DNA of 64,000 bases, taken from positions 1 through 64,000 of the forward strand of contig NZ_JASXSZ010000010.1 in NCBI RefSeq assembly GCF_030315975.1. The letters run 5' to 3'. Made by a program: the position numbers and the translations under genes. The notes beneath the pieces are model-generated. The model saw only the letters and a program-made list of their open reading frames with translations. It was not told the origin of the DNA and made no database searches. This DNA is from Microbacterium candidum. Its GTDB lineage: Bacteria; Actinomycetota; Actinomycetes; Actinomycetales; Microbacteriaceae. Below are positions 1-7,900 of this stretch, one piece after another; the first letter of the stretch is position 1, and each line of letters starts with the position of its first letter.

Positions 1-17
1 CCCGCCGTGGAGAGGGA

Positions 18-1253
18 TCAGCCTGCGGCGACCTTGCCCTGGATGGACGTGGCCATCTGCTGCCACGTGGAGACGGCCTCGCCGCCCTTCATGATGGCGA
101 CCTCGGACTTGCCCCAGTCGTCCCACACGGCACCCATCTGGGGGATGCTCGGCATCGGGACGGCGTCGGCGCCGACCTTGGCGAAGCCCGCGATGATCGG
201 GTCGGACTGCGCCGCGGTGAAGGCGGTCGTCAGTGCCGGCGGGCGACCGCCGGCCTTGTAGAGCTCGGTCTGGACGGCCTCGGTGCCGATGTAGTTCACG
301 AGGAACTCGTTGGCGAGCAGCTGGTTCTTCGACTTGGCGCTGATGAAGAAGGCCTGAACGCCGGCGAACGGACGAGCGGGCTGGCCGCCGGCCGAGGGGA
401 TCGGGTCGATGGCGATCTTGATGCCCTTGGCCTGCGCATCCGGCACGTTCCACGGGCCGGTGATGAAGTAGGGCGACTCGCCCGCGTTGAAGGCGGCCTT
501 CGCGAGGTCACCGGTCAGACCCGGCTTGAAGATGCCCGCGGCGCCCTGCTGGCCGAGCCACTTCGCGAAGTTCTTGCCCGCGTCGTCGCCGATGGTGAGC
601 TTCGAGGCGTCGTACGAGCCGTCGGCGTTCTGCGCGAAGACCGCGGAGCCGAACGACGTCTGGAACGGGTACGTGTGATACGGGTCGCCCGCGGTCGCGT
701 CGAGGCCGATGAGGAAGGGGTACTTGGCGCCGGAGGCCTTGCCCGCCGAGATCATCTCGTCGTACGTGGCCGGAGTCGGGTTCGGCGCGAGGGCGGTGTT
801 GCGCATGATCGCGATGTTCTCGATCGCGTACGGGAGACCGTACTGCTTGCCGTCATACGTCACGGCCTGGATCGCGATCTTCTCGAAGTCGCCGGACTTC
901 GAACCGAGCTCGATGGGCGCGACGACGCCGTTCTTGACGAAGCCGCCGATCCAGTCGTGGCCGCCGATGGTGATGTCGGGGCCCTTGCCGGTCGGGACCT
1001 GAGCGGTGAAGTCCTGCTGGATCTTCCCGTAGTCCTTGATGACCAGGTTGACCTTGACGCCCTTCTCCTTCTCGAAGGTGGCGGCGACGTCCTTCATGGC
1101 GGCGGCGCGGTTGGCGTCGACCCACACCGTGAGCGAGCCGCCCGAGGTCGGGGTGTTGGCAGCGTTGCTGCTGCCCGAGCACGCGGTGAGCGCGACGGCG
1201 CTGCCCGCGAGGAGCGCCACGAGACCGAGCACGCCCTTCTTGTTCACCTTCAT
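18..1253 (-). CDS. Sugar ABC transporter substrate-binding lipoprotein (MalE-like)
   Basis: Family 1 solute-binding protein of 411 aa, predicted to capture a maltose-type sugar outside the membrane for an ABC importer. The N-terminus has a Lys-rich start, a hydrophobic segment and a lipobox L-T-A-C with the lipidated Cys at residue 25, followed by a Ser/Asn-rich linker. The body has the bilobal binding-protein pattern (VWVDANRAAAMKDVAATFEK; GPDITIGGHDWIGG; a GPWNVPDA stretch in the second lobe). An AGAGAGG-like ribosome site lies upstream. Permease genes would lie downstream, beyond the left edge of the window, so the transporter is incomplete here. Three LacI-type operators upstream suggest sugar-responsive repression. 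The exact sugar is not determined; maltodextrin is a guess, helped only by the amylase at the other end of the window. Confidence 0.88.
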   Translation of the reverse strand: MKVNKKGVLGLVALLAGSAVALTACSGSSNAANTPTSGGSLTVWVDANRAAAMKDVAATFEKEKGVKVNLVIKDYGKIQQDFTAQVPTGKGPDITIGGHDWIGGFVKNGVVAPIELGSKSGDFEKIAIQAVTYDGKQYGLPYAIENIAIMRNTALAPNPTPATYDEMISAGKASGAKYPFLIGLDATAGDPYHTYPFQTSFGSAVFAQNADGSYDASKLTIGDDAGKNFAKWLGQQGAAGIFKPGLTGDLAKAAFNAGESPYFITGPWNVPDAQAKGIKIAIDPIPSAGGQPARPFAGVQAFFISAKSKNQLLANEFLVNYIGTEAVQTELYKAGGRPPALTTAFTAAQSDPIIAGFAKVGADAVPMPSIPQMGAVWDDWGKSEVAIMKGGEAVSTWQQMATSIQGKVAAG

Positions 1254-1328
1254 CGGTGTTTGCCTCTCTGATCGGGAGATCGGGGCGGAAGAGCACGTGC
1301 GGCGGCTTCATCGACCCCGGAGCTGAAT

Positions 1329-1342
1329 TGCAAGCGCTTACA
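1329..1342. promoter_or_regulatory. LacI-family operator site 1
   Basis: TGCAAGCGCTTACA is a near-perfect palindrome around the AAGCGCTT core typical of LacI/GalR-family (MalR-like) operators. It lies about 75 bases upstream of the sugar-binding protein start. Confidence 0.75.
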
Positions 1343-1411
1343 TTCTGACCGATGGCGCTGTTCTGCGCAAGAGCGAGTTCTGTCGAGATGCAGAATCGTG
1401 ATGCTTGCATG

Positions 1412-1423
1412 CGCTTGCAAGCG
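1412..1423. promoter_or_regulatory. LacI-family operator site 2
   Basis: CGCTTGCAAGCG is a perfect 12-base palindrome. It is about 80 bases from site 1, close to a multiple of the DNA helical repeat, which would allow looping. Confidence 0.6.
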
Positions 1424-1457
1424 GCTGATCGGTCGGCCCGGTGTCTCTGTCGTCCGT

Positions 1458-1471
1458 CGCAAGCGCTTTCG
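1458..1471. promoter_or_regulatory. LacI-family operator site 3
   Basis: CGCAAGCGCTTTCG is a third AAGCGCTT-centred site upstream of the sugar-binding lipoprotein. No LacI gene is visible in the window, so the regulator must lie elsewhere. Confidence 0.65.
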
Positions 1472-1493
1472 GGAGATGGATGCGGCGGCCTCT

Positions 1494-1580
1494 CCTCCTC
1501 GAGACGCGCGCTTCTGTCCACGACACCCGGCATCGCCACGCGTCCTGGACGGCGCAGGGCGTCTCGGCGAGGGACGGACG
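1494..1580. repeat. Dispersed repeat family 3, copy A
   Basis: This intergenic segment shares an exact 18-base core (CTGTCCACGACACCCGGC, 1514-1531) and weaker flanking similarity with 33892-33979. Together with the three operators it fills the 408-base gap between the binding-protein gene and yajQ. I see no coding sequence in this gap. Confidence 0.55.
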
Positions 1581-1649
1581 CGGAGTGCGCTCTTCGCCGT
1601 CACCGGACGCCCTTGGTCGAATCGACTCCGCTGGTCGAGCGCCCGCCGG

Positions 1650-1655
1650 TAGGGT
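1650..1655 (+). promoter_or_regulatory. -10 element for leaderless yajQ transcript
   Basis: TAGGGT is followed by six bases (GGGTGG) and then the ATG of yajQ. This is the actinobacterial leaderless arrangement, with transcription expected to begin at or next to the start codon, so it fixes the start. Confidence 0.6.
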
Positions 1656-1661
1656 GGGTGG

Positions 1662-2150
1662 ATGGCTGACTCCTCGTTTGACATCGTCTCCAAGGTCGAC
1701 CACCAGGAGGCCGACAACGCGCTCAACCAGGCCCGCAAGGAGATCGAGCAGCGTTACGACTTCAAGGGCACCGGCGCTTCGATCGAGTGGAGCGGCGAGG
1801 CCGTGCTCATCAAGGCGAACAGCGAGGAGCGCGCGAAGGCGGTGCTCGACGTGTTCCAGACGAAGCTCATCAAGCGCGGCATCTCGCTGAAGAGCCTCGA
1901 GTCGGGCGAGCCGCAGGCGAGCGGCAAGGAGTACCGCATCTCGTCGACCATCAAGGACGGCATCTCGTCGGAGAACGCGAAGAAGATCTCCAAGATCATC
2001 CGCGACGAGGGCCCCAAGTCGGTGAAGTCGCAGATCCAGGGCGACGAGCTGCGCGTGCAGTCGAAGTCGCGTGACGACCTGCAGGAGGTCCAGCGTCTGC
2101 TGAAGGCCGCCGATCTCGACGTCGACCTGCAGTTCGTCAACTACCGCTGA
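1662..2150 (+). CDS. yajQ: YajQ family nucleotide-binding protein
   Basis: YajQ (UPF0234) protein of 162 aa, the usual family length. Members are small cytoplasmic proteins built of two ferredoxin-like halves that bind nucleotides; some Gram-negative members bind cyclic di-GMP and act as transcription co-factors, a role not shown for actinobacteria. The match is end to end: N-terminal MADSSFDIVSKVD, the central YDFKGT motif, a KLIKRGIS stretch, a KKISKIIRD stretch, a KSQIQG(D)ELRV motif and the C-terminal DLQFVNYR. The ATG is set by a leaderless-type -10 six bases upstream. It stands alone, with the SRPBCC gene following 45 bases later on its own promoter. Confidence 0.95.
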   Translation: MADSSFDIVSKVDHQEADNALNQARKEIEQRYDFKGTGASIEWSGEAVLIKANSEERAKAVLDVFQTKLIKRGISLKSLESGEPQASGKEYRISSTIKDGISSENAKKISKIIRDEGPKSVKSQIQGDELRVQSKSRDDLQEVQRLLKAADLDVDLQFVNYR

Positions 2151-2195
2151 TCTCGGCGAGCCGGCCGATGGGCCGAGAGGCACCAGGATGGGGCT

Positions 2196-2639
2196 GTGCC
2201 TTCGACCTTCACGATCGTCACCGAGACTCCGCATCCGGCCGAGGCGCTCTTCGACGTCTCCCTCGACATCGACGCCCACATGGCCTCCATGGCGGCATCC
2301 GGTGAGCGGGCCGTCGCCGGCGTGACATCCGGGCGGATCGGACTCGGCGAGACGGTCACGTGGCGCGCCCGCCACTTCGGCATCTGGTTCACGATGACGT
2401 CGAAGATCACGGCTCTCGACCGACCGCACTCGTTCGTCGACCAGCAGGCGCGCGGTCCGTTCAAGGTCTTCGTCCACGAGCACCGTTTCGAACCGCTCGC
2501 CGAGGGCTCACGGATGACCGATCGGCTCACGGTCGGCTCACCGATCTTCGGGCGCCTGGCGGAGCGGATGGTGCTGGTCCCCTACCTTCGACGCCTCATC
2601 CGGAAGCGCAACGCGCACCTTCTTGCCACGCTCGCCTGA
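2196..2639 (+). CDS. SRPBCC family protein (START-like lipid/ligand-binding fold)
   Basis: 147-aa protein with the polyketide cyclase/START-like pattern: an N-terminal strand TFTIVTETPHPAEALFDVS, a central TWRARHFGIWFTMTSKIT strand pair, then RGPFKVFVHEHRFEPL, a SRMTDRLTV strand and a C-terminal helix ending in YLRRLIRKRNAHL. Such proteins form a cavity that holds a hydrophobic ligand, but no ligand can be named. The start is GTG, with CAGGAT six bases upstream as a leaderless -10; no in-frame ATG is nearby. Its stop faces the stop of the next gene inside a small palindrome (2636-2649), so the pair is convergent. Confidence 0.85.
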   Translation: MPSTFTIVTETPHPAEALFDVSLDIDAHMASMAASGERAVAGVTSGRIGLGETVTWRARHFGIWFTMTSKITALDRPHSFVDQQARGPFKVFVHEHRFEPLAEGSRMTDRLTVGSPIFGRLAERMVLVPYLRRLIRKRNAHLLATLA

Positions 2640-2645
2640 CTCCAG

Positions 2646-3503
2646 TCAGTGGCCGAGGGCCTTTCGGGCATCGTCGAGGGCGCGCTCGGCGGCGCTGAAC
2701 GCGGCCTCGGCAGCAGACCGACGCGACTCGGCATCCGGCACGCGCGACTGGGCGTCGTCGAGCTTGGCGCGGACCTCCACGAGCCCCGCCTCGAGCTCCC
2801 GTTCGCGCCGGGACAGTTCCTCGATGCGGCGGGTGAGATCGAGCGCATCCCCGTCGGCCTTCGACTGGTCGCGCTTCGCGCGCAGCAGCGCTTGCTCGGC
2901 ATCCCGCAGCCCGACTTCGGCCGCGCGCCGCTCCCGGCGCGCCTGCATCTCGTCCGTCGGCGGCGCGGCCGCCATGGGGGTCGGCGGGCCGCCGCCCACC
3001 ACCGCGTCCAGATCGATCGCGACCCCCGAAGCCTCGAGCTCACGCACCAGTCGTCCGGAGGCCACGGCGGCAGCAGCATCCGCATCGAAGAACGCTGCGG
3101 CGATCGTCTGCCGCACAGCCTCAGCCGTCGACGGGGTCACCTGCCCGCCGCGCGCCGACGCCAGCGCCACGGCATCCCGCGCCAGCTGGTCGGTGAGCGC
3201 GCGGCGCTGCCTGCCGAGCTCGGCGAGGGCCGGGGCGTCGAGGTCGGCCTGCGCCTCGCGCAGCTCTGCAGCGAGCTGCAGCGCCTCGCCGAGTCGTGCC
3301 CCGCGCTCCTGCGCGAAGACGTCGACGATCCACGCGGCGACGGACGGCTTGCGCAGCGCACGGATCTGCGCCGCGAGCTCGCGGTCGTCGGCGTGCTTGG
3401 CCTGCGCGTTCCGGGCCGAGACGAACTCGTCCAGAGGGCCGGCGTAGAGCTCGGCCGCGATCCGCGCCAGCGCGGCGTCGGGCGCCACGTCACTCCCGGC
3501 CAT
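2646..3503 (-). CDS. Coiled-coil hypothetical protein
   Basis: 285-aa cytoplasmic protein of unknown function. The start at 3503 is chosen because a GGAGGG ribosome site precedes it; an open frame continues upstream but is Gly/Arg-rich and unlike coding sequence. The first ~120 residues are helical with a conserved-looking RKPSVAAWIVDVFAQ stretch. Residues ~175-285 are a long Glu/Arg/Ala-rich coiled coil (heptads around ELSRRERELEAGLVEVRAKL). No membrane segment or catalytic motif is visible. The layout is common for actinobacterial proteins annotated only as hypothetical; a structural or scaffolding role is a guess. Confidence 0.8.
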   Translation of the reverse strand: MAGSDVAPDAALARIAAELYAGPLDEFVSARNAQAKHADDRELAAQIRALRKPSVAAWIVDVFAQERGARLGEALQLAAELREAQADLDAPALAELGRQRRALTDQLARDAVALASARGGQVTPSTAEAVRQTIAAAFFDADAAAAVASGRLVRELEASGVAIDLDAVVGGGPPTPMAAAPPTDEMQARRERRAAEVGLRDAEQALLRAKRDQSKADGDALDLTRRIEELSRRERELEAGLVEVRAKLDDAQSRVPDAESRRSAAEAAFSAAERALDDARKALGH

Positions 3504-3602
3504 CGGCCCTCCGATCTGCTCCGTGCGGGATGCGGGGGCTCGTCCCCCTCGACCCCCTCCGCCATCGCAGGCTATCGGTGCGCACCCCCGCACCGGCAAG
3601 AG

Positions 3603-4094
3603 CTACTCGAAGTGCGCCAGCCACTTCGTGAGCACCGCCTCGAGCCGCTCGCGATCCTCCGCCGGCAACAGGTCGAGGAGCCTGCGTTCGTTGGCCATGT
3701 GGTCGGCGAAGGCGGTGTCGATCACCTCGCGGCCGTGGGCGGTCAGCGCCACGACACGCCCGCGCGCATCGGCCTCGCTCGCGCGGCGTGTCACGAAGCC
3801 CTTCTGCTCGAGCCGGTCCAGGCGTTTGGTCATGCCGCCGGTCGTGATCATCGTGCGCTCGGCAAGCTCCCCCGCGCTCCACTCGTACGGTGCTCCGGCG
3901 CGACGCAGCGTGGCGAGCACGTCGAAGTCGCCTTCGGTCAGGCCGTGCTCGGCATACACGGCGACGAGCTCGTCCGTCAGGTGCCCGGCCAGCCGGTGGA
4001 GCCGCCCGATGACCCCCACCGCGGAGACATCGAGGTCCGGGCGCTCGCGCGCCCACTCGGCCTGGATGTGTGCGACTCGGTCGATCTCCGCCAT
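3603..4094 (-). CDS. MarR family transcriptional regulator
   Basis: 163-aa winged-helix regulator. The sequence shows the MarR layout: an N-terminal dimerisation helix, then LTEGDFDVLATLRRAG, the recognition region SAGELAERTMITTGGMTKRLDRLEQKGFV, the wing TRRASEADARGRVVALT and a C-terminal dimerisation helix ending LTKWLAHFE. The start is the ATG preceded at six bases by TATATT, a leaderless -10. It is divergent from an EamA-type exporter gene whose start lies 40 bases away. MarR proteins usually repress such a neighbour until a small aromatic or toxic ligand binds, so the exporter is the likely target. Confidence 0.9.
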   Translation of the reverse strand: MAEIDRVAHIQAEWARERPDLDVSAVGVIGRLHRLAGHLTDELVAVYAEHGLTEGDFDVLATLRRAGAPYEWSAGELAERTMITTGGMTKRLDRLEQKGFVTRRASEADARGRVVALTAHGREVIDTAFADHMANERRLLDLLPAEDRERLEAVLTKWLAHFE

Positions 4095-4108
4095 GTCGGG
4101 AATATACC

Positions 4109-4142
4109 TTGCTTGGAAGCTATTGTTGTCTTCCATGGAAGA
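4109..4142. promoter_or_regulatory. Operator region between marR and eamA
   Basis: Two related sites lie in the divergent promoter. CTTGCTTGGAAGC (4109-4121) is imperfect; TCTTCCATGGAAGA (4129-4142) is a perfect 14-base palindrome that contains the ATG of the exporter gene. MarR binding here would cover both promoters and the exporter start codon. Confidence 0.55.
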
Positions 4143-5070
4143 TATCCGCAGATGGATGCCGGTCGCCGCCATCGCGCCGATCGCCTGGGGCAGCACCTAC
4201 TTCGTCACACGGGAGTTCCTTCCCGACGAGCCCCTGTGGGGCGCCGCGATCCGCGCTCTTCCGGCGGGGCTGATCCTCCTCGCCCTCGTGCGCCGGATGC
4301 CGCGCGGCTCCTGGTGGTGGAAGTCGTTCGTGCTCGGCACGCTGAACGTCGGCGCGTTCTTCGTCCTCGTCTACGCGGCCGCGCAGCTGCTGCCCGCGAG
4401 CATCGCCTCGACGATCATGGCCTTCTCCCCCGTGACCCTCGCGCTCGTCGCGTGGCTGCTCGTGCACGAGCGGCCGAACATCGCCCGCCTCGCGGGTGCC
4501 GCCATCGGCGTCGCAGGGGTGGCTCTCATGCTGCTGGGCGGAGGCGGCACCATCAACATGACGGGCGTCCTGGCATCCATCGCCGCGATGATCATGTCAT
4601 CGTTCGGATTCATCCTCGCGAAGCGATGGAACCAGGATGTCGACGTCCTCGCGTCGACCGCCTGGCAGCTGGCCGCCGGCGGACTCATGCTGCTGCCGGT
4701 CGCGGCACTGCTGGAATGGCCGCCTCCGACGGTCGACGGTCAGGCCGTCGTCGCGTACGCCTACCTGACGTTGATCGCCACGGCGCTGGCCTACGTGACG
4801 TGGTTCTCCGCGCTCAAGCATCTGCGCGGAGACACGGTCGGACTCATCGGTCTGCTCAATCCCGTCGCCGGCGTGCTGCTCGGCGTCCTCGTCGCAGGCG
4901 ACGTCCTCGGACCTCGGCAGTGGGCCGGCCTCACCCTCGTCCTCGTCGGCATCGCGGCACCGCTCGCCTTCCGAAGGTCGCCCACGAGCCCGCTCACAGC
5001 GGCGGCGAGGTCCGCTGATGGCGTTCCCGCATCGTCTGGTCAGCGCGTGCACAGGCGTGGAGTGTTCTAA
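4135..5070 (+). CDS. EamA/DMT family transporter
   Basis: 311-aa drug/metabolite transporter of the ten-helix EamA type. It has two homologous halves: the first opens with AAIAPIAWGSTYFVTREFL, the second with GVLASIAAMIMSSFGFILAKRWNQD; each ends in the typical EamA segment (ASIASTIMAFSPVTLALVAWLLVHERPN and GDTVGLIGLLNPVAGVLLGVLVAGDVL). Such proteins export metabolites or drugs across the cytoplasmic membrane; the substrate is unknown. The ATG at 4135 gives MEDIRRWMP; a second ATG at 4153 is possible. The gene is divergent from the MarR gene and probably controlled by it. Confidence 0.88.
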   Translation: MEDIRRWMPVAAIAPIAWGSTYFVTREFLPDEPLWGAAIRALPAGLILLALVRRMPRGSWWWKSFVLGTLNVGAFFVLVYAAAQLLPASIASTIMAFSPVTLALVAWLLVHERPNIARLAGAAIGVAGVALMLLGGGGTINMTGVLASIAAMIMSSFGFILAKRWNQDVDVLASTAWQLAAGGLMLLPVAALLEWPPPTVDGQAVVAYAYLTLIATALAYVTWFSALKHLRGDTVGLIGLLNPVAGVLLGVLVAGDVLGPRQWAGLTLVLVGIAAPLAFRRSPTSPLTAAARSADGVPASSGQRVHRRGVF

Positions 5071-5101
5071 TTCTCGGAATGCCCCGACGACTGGAGAACC
5101 C

Positions 5102-5860
5102 GTGACCGACGACCCGACCCTCGGCCTCACGCTCGGTGGTGGCGGCGCGTACGGGGCCGCGCACGCGGGCGTCCTGCAGGTGCTCGAGGAGCGCGGGATC
5201 CGCCCCGGCATCGTCACCGGTACGAGCGCCGGCGCGCTCGTCGCCGCGGCCTATGCCTCGGGTCTCGACGCTGACGTGATCGAGGACGCCACCCGCGGTT
5301 TCCGCTGGGGCGCCATCGCGCGCTGGTCGCTCCGCCCGCGCTGGGGACTCCTCGACACGCACGCGGTGACGGATGCGGTGCACCGCATCCTCGGACACGA
5401 CCCTCTCATCGAGGACCTCGACCGCCGATTCGGCGCGTATGCGACCGACCTGCGCACGCGCCGCGGCGTCATCCTCGACTCCGGTCCGCTGAGCACGGCG
5501 CTCCGCTCGACGATCGCGGTGCCCGGTCTCCTGCCTCCCGTGCGCCACGGCGCGGCGCTGCTCGCCGACGGCGGCATGATCGACAACGTCCCGGAGACGG
5601 CGACCCGCGCGCTCGGAGCCGAGCGGACGATCGTCGTCCGCCTGCACGCGAAGTGGGAGAACGTGCGGATGATGCGCACCGTCACCCGCACCGCCGACCT
5701 CGTCGAGGACCCCTCGGTCGTGCTGATCCAGCCCGAGATGGAGCGGATGGCGCAGTGGACGATGTCCGACGTGCCCCGACTCATCGACGAGGGCCGCCGT
5801 GCGGCCGAGCAGGCACTGGATGCCGCCGACCTGCACGAGAGCTTCCTGCTCGCCGCCTAG
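5102..5860 (+). CDS. Patatin-like phospholipase family protein
   Basis: 252-aa serine hydrolase with a Ser-Asp dyad, predicted to cleave acyl chains from phospholipids or other lipids. Visible motifs are the oxyanion loop GGGGAYG (residues 12-18), the nucleophile elbow GTSAG (Ser42) and the DGG motif (Asp156, in ADGGMIDNVPE). No signal peptide is seen, so it is likely cytoplasmic or membrane-associated. The GTG at 5102 is preferred over an upstream in-frame ATG inside the exporter's 3' end because CTGGAGAA lies just upstream and the fold starts at once with LGLTLGGGG. It follows the exporter by 31 bases and may be co-transcribed. Confidence 0.9.
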   Translation: MTDDPTLGLTLGGGGAYGAAHAGVLQVLEERGIRPGIVTGTSAGALVAAAYASGLDADVIEDATRGFRWGAIARWSLRPRWGLLDTHAVTDAVHRILGHDPLIEDLDRRFGAYATDLRTRRGVILDSGPLSTALRSTIAVPGLLPPVRHGAALLADGGMIDNVPETATRALGAERTIVVRLHAKWENVRMMRTVTRTADLVEDPSVVLIQPEMERMAQWTMSDVPRLIDEGRRAAEQALDAADLHESFLLAA

Positions 5861-6089
5861 GAGCCCGGCGGGGCGTCGTCTGCATCTCCACGCTCCCGAA
5901 CGGGAACGGGAAGGAGAACGTGTTCGGTCCCGTCGGCGTCCAATCGCCGATCGGGATCATGAAGAACCACACCTGGGCGACCACGATCGACACCACGACG
6001 AGGATGCCGATAGCCGCGGCCGTCCGGTCCGGGCCGGACGATTCGGCGTCAAGAGCCGGGAATACCCTGGGAACCGGCCGGGGTTGCAC
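5781..6089 (-). CDS. Possible small single-helix membrane protein (uncertain)
   Basis: A 102-codon frame beginning with GTG encodes one strongly hydrophobic helix (AAAIGILVVVSIVVAQVWFF) followed by PIGDWTPTGPNTFSFPFPFG, then a basic tail. Residues ~25-70 look like a designed membrane segment rather than a random shadow, and the stretch would otherwise be 234 bases without a gene. Against it, the tail overlaps the 3' end of the patatin gene by 80 bases and the start nearly touches the divergent MFS start. No family is recognised. It could be a real small protein ending in an odd overlap, or chance. Confidence 0.4.
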   Translation of the reverse strand: MQPRPVPRVFPALDAESSGPDRTAAAIGILVVVSIVVAQVWFFMIPIGDWTPTGPNTFSFPFPFGSVEMQTTPRRAPRRRAGSSRAGRRHPVPARPHGGPRR

Positions 6090-6094
6090 TCGGG

Positions 6095-7549
6095 GTGGCG
6101 AACGACATCGGTCTGAGATCTGAACGCGGTGCGATCCTTCTGGCGGTGATGATGGCGACGGGCCTCGTCGCCATCGATTCGACGATCATCGCGACGGCGG
6201 TCCCGTCGATCGTGAGCGACCTCGGCTCGTTCTCATCGTTCCCGTGGCTGTTCTCGGTCTATCTGCTGACGTCTGCGGTCACCGTTCCGGTCTACTCGAA
6301 GCTCGCGGACACCATCGGCCGCCGACCGGTACTGCTCTTCGGCATCGCTGTCTTCCTCGCCGGCTCCATCGTCGCGGGCGTCGCCTGGAGCATGCCGATC
6401 CTGATCATCGCTCGCGCGATCCAGGGCATCGGGGCGGGCGCCATCCTGCCGCTTTCGATCACGATCGTCGGCGACATCTACACGATCGAGGAACGCGCCC
6501 GCGTGCAGGGCTACATCGCGAGCGTGTGGGCGATCGCCGCGGTCGTCGGACCGACGCTCGGCGGCGTCTTCGCCCAGCTCGGGATCTGGCGCGGCATCTT
6601 CCTCGTCAACATCCCCCTCTGCATCGCCGCTGCCTGGCTCGTCATCCGCAACTTCCGCGAGACCGTGGAGAAGCGATCGCACCGCATCGACTACGCGGGC
6701 GCGGCACTTCTGACGGCCTCTATGACGCTCGTCATGCTGGGCGTCCTCGAGGGCGGCACGGCGTGGGCGTGGAACTCACCCGCGAGCATCGCGATCTTCG
6801 GTGCCGGCGCGGTGCTGCTGGTCGTCTTCCTGCTCGTCGAGCGGCGCGCGACGGAGCCGGTCCTGCCGCTGCATCTCTTCCAGCGCCGCATCATCTCGTC
6901 GACGACCGTCCTCGGCTTCGGGATCGGCGTCGGGCTCGTCGGGCTCACGGCGTTCATCCCGACGTACCTCGAGGTCGGCACCGGCGCGTCGCCCCTCGTG
7001 GCGGGCCTGGCCCTCGCGACCTTCACGATCGGCTGGCCGATCGCCGCTTCGCTCGCCGGGCGCTTCTACCTGCGGATCGGCTTCCGCACGACGACGATCA
7101 TGGGCGGCGTCATCGTCGTCGCAGGAACCGTCGTGCTGGCCCTGCTGGCGCCGCATCCATCCATCGCCCTCGTCGCGATCAGCTGCTTCTTCATCGGCGC
7201 CGGATTCGGCTTCGCAGCCGTCCCCAGCCTCGTCGCCGCCCAGGCGAGCGTCGACTGGAACGAGCGCGGCGTCGTCACCGGATCGAACATGTTCGCCCGC
7301 TCGCTCGGCCAGTCGATGGGCGCGGCCGTGCTCGGCGCGATCGCGAACTCGATCATCGCGGGCATGGGCGGCAACGCGCACGACGCGCACACCATCGTGA
7401 CGGCGTCCGTCGCGGTCTTCATCGCAGTCGCGGTGATCGCCGTCGGCATCCTGCTGTCGGCGATCTGGATGCCGCGGGTCGTCAAGGTCGTCCCGGTCGT
7501 CCTGGAGCCGGCGACGGATGCCACGGGCCCGCTGCCGACCGCGGGCTGA
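6095..7549 (+). CDS. MFS transporter, DHA2 (EmrB/QacA) type, 14 TM
   Basis: 484-aa proton-driven exporter of the 14-helix DHA2 family, typical of multidrug or metabolite efflux. Motif A is present after helix 2 (SKLADTIGRRPVLLFG) and motif C in helix 5 (VGPTLGGVFAQLG). A third cytoplasmic loop with VEKRSHRIDYAGAAL separates the first six helices, and two extra central helices are visible. The C-terminal half runs through GFGFAAVPSLVAAQASV to a long last helix. The start is GTG at 6095; a strong ribosome site is not obvious. No regulator gene is adjacent. The substrate is unknown. Confidence 0.92.
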   Translation: MANDIGLRSERGAILLAVMMATGLVAIDSTIIATAVPSIVSDLGSFSSFPWLFSVYLLTSAVTVPVYSKLADTIGRRPVLLFGIAVFLAGSIVAGVAWSMPILIIARAIQGIGAGAILPLSITIVGDIYTIEERARVQGYIASVWAIAAVVGPTLGGVFAQLGIWRGIFLVNIPLCIAAAWLVIRNFRETVEKRSHRIDYAGAALLTASMTLVMLGVLEGGTAWAWNSPASIAIFGAGAVLLVVFLLVERRATEPVLPLHLFQRRIISSTTVLGFGIGVGLVGLTAFIPTYLEVGTGASPLVAGLALATFTIGWPIAASLAGRFYLRIGFRTTTIMGGVIVVAGTVVLALLAPHPSIALVAISCFFIGAGFGFAAVPSLVAAQASVDWNERGVVTGSNMFARSLGQSMGAAVLGAIANSIIAGMGGNAHDAHTIVTASVAVFIAVAVIAVGILLSAIWMPRVVKVVPVVLEPATDATGPLPTAG

Positions 7550-7561
7550 CGCTCCTCGGAG

Positions 7562-7838
7562 CTCACCGCGTTTCGACTCGCTCCGCTCGCTCAACGACCC
7601 GCGAAGGGGAACTGCCCGCGACGGTCGTTGAGCGAGCGAGGAACGAGCGAGACGAAACGCAGCGGCACCTCGAGATCGGCTCACCGCGTTTCGACGCGCT
7701 CCGCTCGCTCAACGACCGGCGGCGAAGGGGAACTGTCCGCGCGGGTCGTTGAGCGAGCGAGGAACGAGCGAGACGAAACGCAAGGAGGCCGCGAGATCGG
7801 CTCACCGCGTTTCGACGCGCTCCGCTCGCTCAACGACC
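7562..7838. repeat. Tandem palindromic repeat, family 1 (2.3 copies, ~120-bp period)
   Basis: Forward arms at 7568-7599, 7686-7717 and 7806-7838 alternate with inverted arms at 7623-7660 and 7744-7781. Forward arms read GCGTTTCGACTCGCTCCGCT then CGCTCAACGACC; inverted arms are their complement with a GAGGAACGAGC insertion. The unit is repeated head to tail with a spacer of about 24-27 bases inside each palindrome. This array, with one half-site of family 2 at 7869, fills the 351-base gap between the MFS gene and the convergent alpha-mannosidase gene. No gene is seen in it. Confidence 0.9.
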
Positions 7839-7868
7839 GGCGGCGAAGGGAGATGCCCTGGGGTACGA

Positions 7869-7890
7869 CGCCTCGACGAGCTCGGCGACC
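7869..7890. repeat. Family 2 repeat, half-site
   Basis: CGCCTCGACGAGCTCGGCG at the 3' end of the alpha-mannosidase gene is one arm of the family 2 palindrome, seen in full at 29483-29550. Confidence 0.6.
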
Positions 7891-7900
7891 GGGGTGAGTG

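Noticed and set aside
2636..2649. CTGACT-CC-AGTCAG palindrome as a terminator
   Set aside because: The arms are only six bases and lie within the two stop codons; too weak to call.
2649..5018. A 789-codon plus-strand frame spanning the coiled-coil, marR and eamA genes
   Set aside because: It crosses three supported genes and has no domain pattern; compositional artefact of high GC.
7562..7838. CRISPR array or insertion-sequence ends
   Set aside because: The spacing repeats the same sequence rather than unique spacers, and no transposase is nearby.
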